Shown: positions 55,459 through 63,961 of the stretch, piece by piece | Layout of the letters: each line of letters begins with the position of its first letter | Numbering within the stretch: position 1 is the stretch's first letter | Source of the DNA: an uncultured Crocinitomix sp. | GTDB lineage: Bacteria > Bacteroidota > Bacteroidia > Flavobacteriales_D > Crocinitomicaceae | NCBI GenBank assembly: GCA_905478225.1 | Contig: CAJQHR010000005.1 | Span: 93,754-157,753, forward strand | DNA length: 64,000 bases | Reading direction: 5' to 3' | The notes under the pieces: generated by a model | Databases searched by the model: none | Seen by the model: the letters and a program-made list of their open reading frames with translations, nothing else | What the model was told of the DNA's origin: nothing | Program-made: the position numbers and the translations under genes

Positions 55459-56454
55459 ATGAGTACACGAAAAAAAATATTAATTACTGGCGCAGCTGGT
55501 TTTTTAGGCTCACATTTATGCGACCGTTTTGTCAAAGATGACTATCACGTCATTGCAATGGACAACCTTATTACGGGGAGACTTAAAAATATAGAGCATC
55601 TTTTTCCATTGGAAAATTTCGAGTTTTATAACGCTGATGTCAGCAAGTATATACACATTCCGGGAGAATTAGATTTTATCTTGCATTTTGCATCACCAGC
55701 AAGTCCAATCGATTATTTGAAAATTCCTATTCAAACCTTAAAAGTAGGTTCCTTAGGTGTCCATAATTGTTTAGGATTGGCAAAAGCTAAAAATGCACGC
55801 CTCATGATTGCTTCAACATCTGAGGTTTATGGAGATCCGCAAGTTCATCCGCAAACGGAAGAATATTGGGGACATGTAAACCCGATTGGACCAAGAGGAG
55901 TTTATGATGAAGCAAAACGATTTCAAGAGGCCATAACAATGGCTTACCATACTTTTCATAATGTTGAAACTCGTATTGTGCGCATTTTTAATACTTATGG
56001 ACCACGAATGCGATTAAATGATGGGCGTGTTTTACCTGCATTTATCGGACAAGCATTGCGCGGGGAAGATTTAACGGTATTTGGTGACGGATCGCAAACA
56101 CGTTCGTTTTGTTATGTAGATGATTTAGTGGAAGGAATAGTCCGTTTATTACATTCTGATTATTCGCAACCCGTTAATATTGGAAATCCGAATGAGATTT
56201 CAATTAGCGACTTCGCCGAAGAAATCATTCAACTCACAGGAACTACACAAAAGGTGATTTATAAAAATTTACCTTTGGATGATCCGAAGCAAAGACAACC
56301 GGACATTGCAAAAGCGAAAGAAATTTTAAATTGGGAACCGAAAATTGGAAGAGCTGAAGGTTTAAAACGAACCTATGCATATTTCCAAAGTTTAACAGAT
56401 GCTGAATTAAACGAAAAAGGCCATTATAACTTTGACAAATTCATCATTAAATAA
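55459..56454 (+). CDS. UDP-glucuronate decarboxylase (UDP-xylose synthase)
   Basis: 331 residues from ATG 55459. Short-chain dehydrogenase fold: [67 protein letters not shown] (YxxxK), [10 protein letters not shown]. The SPASP and [17 protein letters not shown] motifs are typical of UXS. It decarboxylates UDP-glucuronate to UDP-xylose. Directly downstream of ugd. Confidence 0.93.
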   Translation: MSTRKKILITGAAGFLGSHLCDRFVKDDYHVIAMDNLITGRLKNIEHLFPLENFEFYNADVSKYIHIPGELDFILHFASPASPIDYLKIPIQTLKVGSLGVHNCLGLAKAKNARLMIASTSEVYGDPQVHPQTEEYWGHVNPIGPRGVYDEAKRFQEAITMAYHTFHNVETRIVRIFNTYGPRMRLNDGRVLPAFIGQALRGEDLTVFGDGSQTRSFCYVDDLVEGIVRLLHSDYSQPVNIGNPNEISISDFAEEIIQLTGTTQKVIYKNLPLDDPKQRQPDIAKAKEILNWEPKIGRAEGLKRTYAYFQSLTDAELNEKGHYNFDKFIIK

Positions 56455-56464
56455 GAATTAAACT

Positions 56465-57040
56465 ATGGCAAAATACTTCGCGCATGAAACAGTAGTGATT
56501 GATGAGGGTTGCACCATAGGTGATGACACTAAAATTTGGCATTTCTCTCACATTATGCCAGATTGCATAATTGGGAATGCCTGCAACATAGGTCAAAACG
56601 TAGTTGTTTCTCCAAAAGTTATACTTGGAAATAACGTTAAAATTCAGAATAATGTATCGATCTACACTGGCGTAATTTGCGAAGATGATGTCTTTTTAGG
56701 GCCATCAATGGTCTTCACAAATGTCATAAATCCAAGAAGTTCTGTTGTCAGACGTAACCAATATCTCGAAACTCTCGTTAAAAAAGGAGCCTCTATAGGT
56801 GCAAACGCTACCATTGTTTGTGGTAATCCAATAGGAGAGTACGCTTTTATTGGTGCTGGAGCAGTTGTAACAAAGGAAGTTTTGCCATACGCATTGCTTG
56901 TAGGTAACCCCGCTAAGCAGATTGGATGGATGAGTACACATGGCCACCGTTTAGAATTTAATGACGACGGAATAGCCACCTGTTCTGAGAGTAAAGGACA
57001 ATATAAGTTAGAAAAAAATAAAGTAACACGAATAAAATGA
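56465..57040 (+). CDS. UDP-sugar N-acetyltransferase (WbpD/WlbB-like)
   Basis: 191 residues, left-handed beta-helix: AKYFAHETVVIDEGCTIGDDTKIWHFSHIMPDCIIGNACNIGQNVVV, GVICEDDVFLGPSMVFTNVINPRS, and VVTKEVLPYALLVGNPAKQIGWMSTHGHRL. The C-terminal GWMSTHGHRL is typical of WlbB/WbpD, which acetylates the 3-amino group of UDP-GlcNAc3NA. Its TGA overlaps the next ATG (ATGA). Confidence 0.93.
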   Translation: MAKYFAHETVVIDEGCTIGDDTKIWHFSHIMPDCIIGNACNIGQNVVVSPKVILGNNVKIQNNVSIYTGVICEDDVFLGPSMVFTNVINPRSSVVRRNQYLETLVKKGASIGANATIVCGNPIGEYAFIGAGAVVTKEVLPYALLVGNPAKQIGWMSTHGHRLEFNDDGIATCSESKGQYKLEKNKVTRIK

Positions 57041-58077
57041 TCACGGAAGATCAAAAAGTAAGATTTGCAGTTGTAGGCTGCGGACATATTGGAAAACGCC
57101 ACGCAACAATGGTTCAACGTAACGACGAATCAGAGTTAATTGCACTGGTTGATGTTAGAGCTAAATCTGATTTAGGCTTAGAGAACTTTGAAGGCGTTCC
57201 ATTCTTCAATTCTATTCAAGAATTAATGGATAGTGATTTGGAATATGATGTAGTCAATATTTGTACGCCAAATGGATTGCACTCTGACCAAGCAAAAATC
57301 GCCTTGGAAAATGGAAACCATGTGGTTTGTGAAAAACCAATGGGTCTGTCTAAAGATAATTGCGAAAGTTTAATTTACACAGCTTTGCAGCATTCAAAGC
57401 AAGTGTATGGCGTCATGCAAAACCGCTATTCTCCGCCTTCAGTTTGGATAAAAGATGTGATCGAGAGAAAATTGCTAGGCGACATTTTTATGGTCCAGTT
57501 AAACTGCTATTGGAACCGTGACGACCGTTATTATAAAAAAGGCAGTTGGAAAGGGACAAAAGATCTAGATGGAGGAACCTTGTTTACACAGTTCTCTCAC
57601 TTTATAGATATCATGTATTGGCTTTTTGGAGATATTGATAATATCCAAGGAAAATTTGCCGACTTCACGCATAAGAGTTCAACCGATTTTGAAGATTCCG
57701 GTTTTGTAAGCTTTGACTTTATTAAAAGCGGAATGGGAAGTTTAAATTATTCCACCGCAATTTGGGATCGCAACTTAGAAAGTTCTATGACCATAATCGG
57801 GAGCAAAGGTAGTGTGAAGATTGGTGGACAATACATGAACGAGATTGTACATTGCAATATTGAAAATTATGAAATGCCAGAATTACCCCCTTCCAACCCA
57901 GCCAATGACTACGGCACTTATAAGGGATCTGCCGCAAATCATCATTATATTATAGAAAACGTCGTTGACTCGCTTAAAAAAAGAAAAAAACCAACTACAA
58001 ACGCCCTTGAAGGTTTGAAAGTAGTTGAAATCATAGAGCGAATTTACGCCGTAAGAAACAAACAAGAAATTAAATAA
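57037..58077 (+). CDS. Gfo/Idh/MocA dehydrogenase (WbpB/WlbA-like)
   Basis: 346 residues. Rossmann motif FAVVGCGHIGKRHATMV, NICTPNGLHSDQAKIALENGNHVVCEKPM (EKP motif), and GGTLFTQFSHFIDIMYWLFGDID. It matches WlbA/WbpB, which oxidises UDP-GlcNAcA at C3 to supply the aminotransferase at 52957. It is translationally coupled to the acetyltransferase. Confidence 0.92.
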   Translation: MITEDQKVRFAVVGCGHIGKRHATMVQRNDESELIALVDVRAKSDLGLENFEGVPFFNSIQELMDSDLEYDVVNICTPNGLHSDQAKIALENGNHVVCEKPMGLSKDNCESLIYTALQHSKQVYGVMQNRYSPPSVWIKDVIERKLLGDIFMVQLNCYWNRDDRYYKKGSWKGTKDLDGGTLFTQFSHFIDIMYWLFGDIDNIQGKFADFTHKSSTDFEDSGFVSFDFIKSGMGSLNYSTAIWDRNLESSMTIIGSKGSVKIGGQYMNEIVHCNIENYEMPELPPSNPANDYGTYKGSAANHHYIIENVVDSLKKRKKPTTNALEGLKVVEIIERIYAVRNKQEIK

Positions 58078-58086
58078 ACCGTAGAA

Positions 58087-59391
58087 ATGAATAGTAATAT
58101 TTACGAGAAATTAGTTAATAAAGAAACAAAACTTGCAGTAATTGGCTTAGGCTACGTAGGGTTGCCAATTGCATTGGAATTTGCACGAAAAATTGATGTT
58201 ATCGGCTTTGACATCAATGAAAAGCGTGTAGATATGATGAAGAACAATATTGATCCTAGTCACGAACTAGAGGCGTCTAATTTTGAAGGGTGTAGTATTG
58301 AATTCACAGCTTCTATAGAAGATTTACATGAAGCCACATTCTTTATTGTTGCGGTTCCAACTCCTATTGATTCAGGAAGAATTCCAGACTTAAGCCCTTT
58401 ATTGGGCGCAAGTAAAACGGTTGGTACAGCACTAAAAAAAGGAGATTACGTGGTTTACGAATCTACAGTTTATCCAGGATGTACAGAAGAAGATTGTATT
58501 CCAGTATTGGAAGAAGTATCTGGGCTAAAATTTAGAGATGATTTTAAAGTGGGCTATTCACCGGAAAGAATCAATCCGGGTGACAAAGTACATACGCTGT
58601 CATCTATCGTAAAAATATCATCTGGTTGCGATCCAGAATCTGCAGAGCAGATTGCAAAAACATACGAATTGGTTGTTGAAGCTGGCGTTCACCGCGCGAC
58701 ATCTATTAAAGTGGCTGAGGCTGCAAAAATTATCGAAAATACGCAACGTGATGTCAACATTGCATTAATTAACGAGCTTTCAATCATTTTTAACCGATTA
58801 GGAATTAATACATATGACGTATTAGCAGCGGCTGGCACAAAATGGAATTTCTTAAATTTTAGACCAGGACTTGTAGGCGGACATTGTATTGGAGTAGATC
58901 CTTATTATTTAACGCATAAGGCAAAACAATTAGGATACCATGCGAAAATCATTAATTCTGGGCGTAATGTGAATGACTCTATGGGGTTTTATGTGGGGAA
59001 ACAAACCGTCAAAAAAATGATTGGTCATGGTAAAAATCCAATGGAATCTAAAGTTTTAATAATGGGCGCCACGTTTAAAGAAGACGTGAGTGATATCCGT
59101 AATTCTAAAATCGAAGATGTCATTAAGGAGTTACTTTCATTTGCTTGTACAGTTCATGTAATCGATCCTCATGCAGATTCGGAAGAACTGCAACGTGAAT
59201 ATGGTTTTGGATTAAAAGAAAACCCTACGAATGATTATGACGCAGTAATCGTTGCAGTTAACCACAGAGAATATTGCGATTTTACTGAGGTAGATTTCGC
59301 AGGCATGCTCAAAGGAGATCAAGGAATCGTTGTTGATTTGAAAGGAGTTTATAGAAACAAAATTAAGAACATTGATTATTGGAGTTTGTAA
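58087..59391 (+). CDS. UDP-N-acetylglucosamine 6-dehydrogenase (WbpA/WbpO/TviB-like)
   Basis: 434 residues. NAD site KLAVIGLGYVGLPIALEFARK, VPTPIDSGRIPDLSPLLGASKTVG, ESTVYPGCTEEDCIP, GYSPERINPGDKVHTLSSIVKI, and catalytic cysteine in GGHCIGVDPYYLTHKAKQLG. It belongs to the N-acetylated sugar branch, separate from ugd at 54144. Expected product is UDP-GlcNAcA (or the GalNAc epimer), the first step of the 2,3-diacetamido uronate path encoded alongside. Confidence 0.92.
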   Translation: MNSNIYEKLVNKETKLAVIGLGYVGLPIALEFARKIDVIGFDINEKRVDMMKNNIDPSHELEASNFEGCSIEFTASIEDLHEATFFIVAVPTPIDSGRIPDLSPLLGASKTVGTALKKGDYVVYESTVYPGCTEEDCIPVLEEVSGLKFRDDFKVGYSPERINPGDKVHTLSSIVKISSGCDPESAEQIAKTYELVVEAGVHRATSIKVAEAAKIIENTQRDVNIALINELSIIFNRLGINTYDVLAAAGTKWNFLNFRPGLVGGHCIGVDPYYLTHKAKQLGYHAKIINSGRNVNDSMGFYVGKQTVKKMIGHGKNPMESKVLIMGATFKEDVSDIRNSKIEDVIKELLSFACTVHVIDPHADSEELQREYGFGLKENPTNDYDAVIVAVNHREYCDFTEVDFAGMLKGDQGIVVDLKGVYRNKIKNIDYWSL

Positions 59392-59474
59392 ACTAGCTGT
59401 TAGTAGCGAGTCGATAGTATTCAGATTTTAGATGTAGATTTTAAAATTGCTCATGGCACATTAATAATTGCAGG

Positions 59475-60530
59475 TTGAAAAAAAACATTCTCATAACCGG
59501 AGGAGCAGGATTTATCGGCTCACACGTCATAAGGCTATTTGTGAATAAATACTCTGACTACCAGATTGTGAATTTGGATAGCTTAACCTACGCTGGAAAC
59601 CTTGAGAATATCAAAGACATAGAAAACGCTGCAAACTACTCGTTTGTGAAATGTGACATTCGCGATATGGATGCACTGAAAGCCGTTTTTATAAAAGAAA
59701 AAATAACCGACATTATTCACTTGGCCGCAGAGTCTCACGTTGATCGCTCAATAACTGGTCCAATGGATTTTATCACAACTAATATTGTAGGTACAGCCAA
59801 TTTATTAGACTTGGCCCGCAACAATTGGGACTCAGCTGACGATCACGTTTTTTATCATATTTCTACAGACGAAGTATACGGTTCATTAGGCGCCGAGGGA
59901 TTTTTCACCGAAGAAACTGCCTATGACCCTAGAAGCCCCTACTCCGCTTCTAAAGCAAGTTCCGACCATTTGGTTAATGCCTACGCTCATACTTACGGAC
60001 TACCTGTAAAAATGTCGAATTGCTCGAATAATTATGGCTCGCATCAATTTCCCGAAAAACTAATTCCATTAATGATTAATAATATCCGCCATAGTAAAAC
60101 ATTACCTATTTATGGAACGGGTGAGAACGTTCGGGATTGGCTATGGGTAGAGGATCACGCTAAAGCGATAGACGTCATTTTTCACAAAGGTAAACTAGGT
60201 GAAACATATAATATTGGCGGTTGGAACGAATGGACAAATATTGATCTTGTAAAACTGCTTTGCCAAATTATAGATGAGAAATTGCACCGCGAAATTGGCA
60301 CATCTGAAAAGCTCATCAACTTCGTAACGGACAGAGCAGGACACGATATGCGATACGCAATTGATGCCTCAAAAATAAAAAACGAACTCGGATGGGAACC
60401 TTCTGTTCAATTTGAAGAAGGTTTGATTAAAACAGTTGATTGGTATTTGGCAAATGAAGACTGGTTGGGTGCCATTACATCTGGGGCTTATCAAACTTAC
60501 TATAAGAATTTCTACGAGAAGAAAAGTTAG
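59475..60530 (+). CDS. rfbB: dTDP-glucose 4,6-dehydratase
   Basis: 351 residues; starts at TTG 59475 (KKNILITGGAGFIGSHVIRLF), no ATG fits. LDSLTYAGNLENI, HLAAESHVDRSI, STDEVYGSLG, YSASKASSDH, NNYGSHQFPEKLIPL and GENVRDWLWVEDH are RfbB landmarks. It makes dTDP-4-keto-6-deoxyglucose. No rfbA, rfbC or rfbD is in the window, so the later steps are encoded elsewhere. Last gene of the cluster. Confidence 0.95.
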   Translation: MKKNILITGGAGFIGSHVIRLFVNKYSDYQIVNLDSLTYAGNLENIKDIENAANYSFVKCDIRDMDALKAVFIKEKITDIIHLAAESHVDRSITGPMDFITTNIVGTANLLDLARNNWDSADDHVFYHISTDEVYGSLGAEGFFTEETAYDPRSPYSASKASSDHLVNAYAHTYGLPVKMSNCSNNYGSHQFPEKLIPLMINNIRHSKTLPIYGTGENVRDWLWVEDHAKAIDVIFHKGKLGETYNIGGWNEWTNIDLVKLLCQIIDEKLHREIGTSEKLINFVTDRAGHDMRYAIDASKIKNELGWEPSVQFEEGLIKTVDWYLANEDWLGAITSGAYQTYYKNFYEKKS

Positions 60531-60544
60531 GTTGAAGAAAATAA

Positions 60545-60582
60545 AAAAAACCCAAATTAAGATTGACTCAACATGGGGGTTT
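60545..60582 (-). terminator. Possible terminator beside rfbB
   Basis: AAACCC and GGGTTT pair across about 22 bases; on the minus strand a run of T follows. It suits the severed T9SS cargo gene at 60597 better than rfbB. Confidence 0.4.
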
Positions 60583-60596
60583 CAAATTAAATAAAA

Positions 60597-60860
60597 TTAC
60601 TCTTTTACAATCGTCGAGCTTGCCGTTTGATCACCGACTTTAACTGTAACAACATAAAGTCCATCAGCAAAGTTTTCCAATGAAACGACTTCGTTTTCGA
60701 TCGCAGATCCTCTTACAATAACCTTCCCTTGTTGATTTGTAATTTCATATGTAAAATCACCTTCATGCGTTATCGAAATTAAATCAGTAGTTGGGTTTGG
60801 ATAAATACCAATATTGAGCTCGTTCGTTGAAATCCCAATTAAACTAATTGTGACTACGTC
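60597..60860 (-). pseudogene. Severed T9SS type A C-terminal sorting domain
   Basis: Minus-strand frame ending at TAA 60597-60599 encodes NELNIGIYPNPTTDLISIT, YEITNQQGKVIVRG, VSLENFADGLYVVTVKVGDQ, SSTIVKE: a complete sorting domain that directs cargo to the T9SS. The frame closes upstream at a stop near 60881, inside an inverted repeat next to a transposase fragment. So the body of the cargo gene has been cut away. Confidence 0.8.
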
Positions 60861-60864
60861 AACT

Positions 60865-60904
60865 AAAAGTGCACTAGTTTAATAAAAACCTAGTATACAC
60901 TTTT
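60865..60904. repeat. Imperfect inverted repeat at the insertion-sequence junction
   Basis: AAAAGTGCACTAG (60865-60877) and CTAGTATACACTTTT (60890-60904) are imperfect reverse complements. They lie between the severed sorting domain and the transposase fragment, so they are probably remnants of insertion-sequence ends. Confidence 0.5.
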
Positions 60905-60907
60905 AAT

Positions 60908-61209
60908 ATGAAAAAGGCCAAAGAATAGAAAAGTATTTGAGATGGAAGTTTAAGTTAAGAGTTTTGAAGTTTGTAAGAGATCATGGGAGTATTAATGAAG
61001 CCTGTGAGATATTTGAAATTAGCAGAACCACCTACTTCAACTGGAAAAGAAAGTATGATAAATATGGAGAAGAAGGATTACTGAGGAAGAAGAGAGATTC
61101 TCAGACATATTGGAATAGTATTGATAAAACTACAGTTGATCTCATTTTAAAGTTACGTGAAGAACACAAGCTGAATTTAAAGTTTCATATGGAGAATATG
61201 AGAACGTGA
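60908..61209 (+). mobile_element. Transposase N-terminal fragment (IS481-like), decayed
   Basis: The frame encodes GQRIEKYLRWKFKLRVLKF, VRDHGSINEACEIFEISRTTYFNWKRKYDKYGEEGLLRKKR, a helix-turn-helix DNA-binding domain of insertion-sequence transposases. Only about 90-100 residues remain; the DDE catalytic domain is missing. ATG 60908 is one frame off, so at least one frameshift lies before 60937. Confidence 0.75.
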
Positions 61210-61328
61210 AGAAAAAACAGCTCGAAAATAAATGGATTAAAGATTACTACTACGTCCTCGATAGCAATAACTATTTTTTTGATTGTTTGCAGATGATAAA
61301 GTTACGACAATTTCAAAATAACGGGTAA
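61182..61328 (+). pseudogene. Orphan 3' gene fragment after the transposase relic
   Basis: A 48-codon frame, overlapping the transposase relic's end in another frame, reads VSYGEYENVKKKQLENKWIK, then DYYYVLDSNNYFFDCLQMIK, and ends at TAA 61326. There is no start codon of its own. It may be the tail of a gene cut by the same rearrangement, or chance. Confidence 0.3.
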
Positions 61329-61330
61329 AA

Positions 61331-61359
61331 AAAAACGCCTCAGTATGAACTGAGGCGTT
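61331..61359 (-). terminator. Terminator of the outer-membrane protein gene
   Basis: AACGCCTCAG (61334-61343) pairs perfectly with CTGAGGCGTT (61350-61359), 6-base loop, then T-run on the minus strand; 20 bases after the stop at 61379. Confidence 0.92.
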
Positions 61360-61378
61360 TCATTATAATAGCTTCTGA

Positions 61379-62065
61379 TTAGAATCTCCAACCGAAACGA
61401 ACTGAAGCATTACCTGCTCCTGTTCCTATATACGTTTCTGAACCTCCATAATCTACAGAGGTAGTCGTAATTCCACCCATCGTTACGTCAGTAGTAATGT
61501 CACCATACGTATAAGATGCAAATCCGAGTCCTAGTTCAAATCCACAATAGAGGTTATCTATTAAATAGATGTCTAAACCAGCTCCAAGTTGCAATCCAAA
61601 CATTGATTGACTGTAGTTGACTTCTGCATCAAGACCATCAACGTAGGCTGTTCCATCAGAATTCCCCCAAGTCTCATTGTAAGAACCCCCACCGAAGTTG
61701 ATTCCTAAACCGAAGTATGGAGACATTCTTTTTGTTCCTTCTAAATGGTATTCAGCTCCAATTGAAGCATTCCATGCCAAACGAGCAATGTCTCTGGTTC
61801 CAGCCATATTTCCCGAAGAATCCGAAAAATTGTATGATTCTGATCTTGGAGTTCCAAGTCCATCACCAAGACCGATAGTTGCACGAACAGCAATGTTATC
61901 GTTTACAAAATAACGTGCTCTTACGCTTGGTGCCTCCCAAGTAACACCACTTGCTAGGTTCATTACTCCTTCTAAAGAGAATGGGTTGTCTAAATTAGCT
62001 TTCTGTGCGAAAGATGTGGTAGCAGCTCCTAGTAGTAGTGCCACCATAAAAATTGACTTTTTCAT
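61379..62065 (-). CDS. Outer-membrane beta-barrel protein
   Basis: 228 residues. Signal peptide MKKSIFMVALLLGAATTSFAQ. Strands such as SVRARYFVNDNIAVRATIGLG, WNASIGAEYHLEGTKRMSPYFGLGINFGGG, FGLQLGAGLDIYLIDNLYCGFELGLGFASY and the C-terminal NASVRFGWRF (final Phe) show an eight-stranded barrel of OmpA/OmpW type. Role unknown. Monocistronic with strong terminator. Confidence 0.85.
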   Translation of the reverse strand: MKKSIFMVALLLGAATTSFAQKANLDNPFSLEGVMNLASGVTWEAPSVRARYFVNDNIAVRATIGLGDGLGTPRSESYNFSDSSGNMAGTRDIARLAWNASIGAEYHLEGTKRMSPYFGLGINFGGGSYNETWGNSDGTAYVDGLDAEVNYSQSMFGLQLGAGLDIYLIDNLYCGFELGLGFASYTYGDITTDVTMGGITTTSVDYGGSETYIGTGAGNASVRFGWRF

Positions 62066-62176
62066 AAAAATTAATTAAATGGTTTATATAAAGGTACATT
62101 TTTTTTAATAAAATATTTTAAAAAAGAATGAACAATTGGTTGTGCGTAACCTATTTTTGACGATGTTAACTTTGGT

Positions 62177-62647
62177 TTATTTTCGCCATTTGGCAAGATC
62201 CGTAGTTAAGGTTAGCATGTTATTGAAACCTGCTCTTGAGTAGGTCACGAAACCATAATCCAAACTGAATTTATTAAAGTAGAGACCTAATCCAATTGAT
62301 GCACCGGCAATTCCAGGGCATTGGTTTAGCGCAAGTTCTTTTCTGCGATGATAATCGAATCCTGTTCGAAGATGGATGTTTTTCGATATTATAGTTTCAA
62401 CTTGGAATGTAAAATGGCGTGCCAATTTTTCAACGGAATTTGCTTTTGGGACTGTTATTGTGTCGCCAGATAAAGGGTCAATAGTAGGAGTAAGTGTCGG
62501 GTCATTGAATGTAAGGTCCCATTTGTTTCGGTGGTGTGCGAGTATGGAAATACGCAATGGGGCATGCGGGAGCTTGTAAGCTGCCGCAAGTTGAAATTCG
62601 ACCGGGAATGGCTTGCGCTGACTGTTTTCGCTTTTTCCGCGACGTAC
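62177..62647 (-). pseudogene. 3' remnant of porQ
   Basis: The open frame from 62647 to the stop at 62177 encodes PFPVEFQLAAAYKLPHAPLR, ISILAHHRNKWDLTFNDPTL, HFTFQVETIISKNIHLRTGFDYHRRKEL, CPGIAGASIGLGLYFNKFSLDYGFVTY, LTLTTDLAKWRK, the C-terminal part of PorQ, a T9SS attachment-complex protein of ~330 residues. About half of the protein is missing at the N-terminus. An in-frame TAA at 62648-62650 closes it. A good start is ATG 62557 but it would not be exported. Confidence 0.75.
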
Positions 62648-62856
62648 TTATTAGGTCTTGGACTTGTAAACGACACATCTTTCCGGTAATCAAACTCCTT
62701 TTCAAATTTTTCACTGGTAATGTAACGACTCGAATTATCAAACGGATGCTGATCGACCTCAATTTGATGGGTATGCCCATAAGTCTGCGAAAAAGCACCT
62801 AACGGCATTTGCCAAATGAGCAGCAATCCTAGCACGAACCTCATCCCAGCAGTCAT
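62641..62856 (-). pseudogene. Signal-peptide gene fragment joined out of frame to porQ remnant
   Basis: From ATG 62856 or 62844 the frame encodes MRFVLGLLLIWQMPLGAFSQ (signal peptide) and an unrecognised stretch ending SFTSPRPNKYVAEKAK, with an AAAAGGAAAAAG leader before the ATG. After about 62640 the frame leaves the porQ frame and continues as out-of-frame sequence to 62455. It may be the start of a decayed porQ or another gene fused by deletion. Confidence 0.5.
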
Positions 62857-62875
62857 CTTTTTCCTTTTTCGATTC

Positions 62876-63961
62876 TTAATCGTCTAAACCTTCTCTAGAT
62901 TCCAAGGCGTAAACTAGAAAACTAGCCAACCAATGGCTGCCCATATAATCGCTTTCAGCAACTTGATTCATAGACGCTCTCATGTGCATATCGCCTACCT
63001 CACTTAATGCCGTTTCATATTCTGGTATGGCTTCAGCCAAACGATAAAGACACCAAGCTCTTGAAAAATTCAATCCATCTAAATGAACTAATTTACCATC
63101 CGTTCTATCAGCCACGCGACCTGGTTTTAATTTAAACCCAGCCTCAAATAATTGGGGCAGGAATCCTTTCACCCAAACTTCAAAAGCAGCCTTGTCCAAA
63201 ACTTTTGACATGAGCTCGGCTTCTTGCAAACAAGGGGATATAAAATCAAAACCACTAGGTTCCCATGTCAACGGACAAGATGCGTCTTTTAAATAAAAAT
63301 CTTTTGATCGTGCTATGATCAAATTCTCAAATTCTGTGTTTTTAACCGAGCGGGCGTAATCTATCGCTAATGACAATCCAAATGCAGTATTGGTATGCTC
63401 ACCAACCCGAATTGGATACACCAACTTAGGCAGAAACTTGATATAACTTGCCACAACATGATCTGTCAAAGGCCTTATTTTTATGCTCCACCCATGCGTT
63501 TTATCGGCTTCTAACTCTGATAATTCAGCATGTAATTTCAGCAACCATGCCCAACCATAGGTCCGTTCGAAAGATTGATTCAATTTTGGCTCGAAATAAG
63601 CCAGTTCTTTCGCCACTTTTTTGGAGGTAAACTGCTTATCAAATAAAGCAATTACTTTTGCACTAAGATCGGTGTTTGGAAATTTAGCGATTGCTTTTGC
63701 CAATAGCCAATGGCCATGAACCGAAGAGTGCCAATCAAAACAACCATAAAAAATTGGATGTAAATCACTTGGTGATTTCAAATCTTCGTCGACAGAGATC
63801 ACTTGGCCTAATTTATAAGGGTATTCCGTTTCTATGCAACTTAAAGGCAAAGCTGCAAACTTTTCCATTGTTTTATAATCTAGTTGTAAATAGGCTGGTG
63901 CTTCTTGTGCGTAACTGCTAATTCCAGTTAGGACAAGCATTAGAAATAGGTTCTGTCGCAT
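62876..63961 (-). CDS. DUF2891 domain protein
   Basis: 361 residues. Signal peptide MRQNLFLMLVLTGISSYAQ. Family landmarks: HPIFYGCFDWHSSVHGHWLLAKAIAKFP, YGWAWLLKLHAEL, TNTAFGLSLAIDYAR, LTWEPSGFDFISPCLQEAELMSKVL, KLVHLDGLNFSRAWCLYRLA and YMGSHWLASFLVYALE. The alpha-helical (alpha/alpha) toroid pattern with several conserved His, Trp and Asp residues suggests an enzyme, but no activity is known to me. Its export signal indicates a periplasmic or outer-membrane site. It is 19 bases upstream of the porQ remnant. Confidence 0.9.
   Translation of the reverse strand: MRQNLFLMLVLTGISSYAQEAPAYLQLDYKTMEKFAALPLSCIETEYPYKLGQVISVDEDLKSPSDLHPIFYGCFDWHSSVHGHWLLAKAIAKFPNTDLSAKVIALFDKQFTSKKVAKELAYFEPKLNQSFERTYGWAWLLKLHAELSELEADKTHGWSIKIRPLTDHVVASYIKFLPKLVYPIRVGEHTNTAFGLSLAIDYARSVKNTEFENLIIARSKDFYLKDASCPLTWEPSGFDFISPCLQEAELMSKVLDKAAFEVWVKGFLPQLFEAGFKLKPGRVADRTDGKLVHLDGLNFSRAWCLYRLAEAIPEYETALSEVGDMHMRASMNQVAESDYMGSHWLASFLVYALESREGLDD

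Noticed and set aside
62455..62640. C-terminal part of the 133-residue frame ending at 62455
   Set aside because: It overlaps the porQ-like sequence in another phase and looks like shifted, low-information sequence (LLLLLTLYL).
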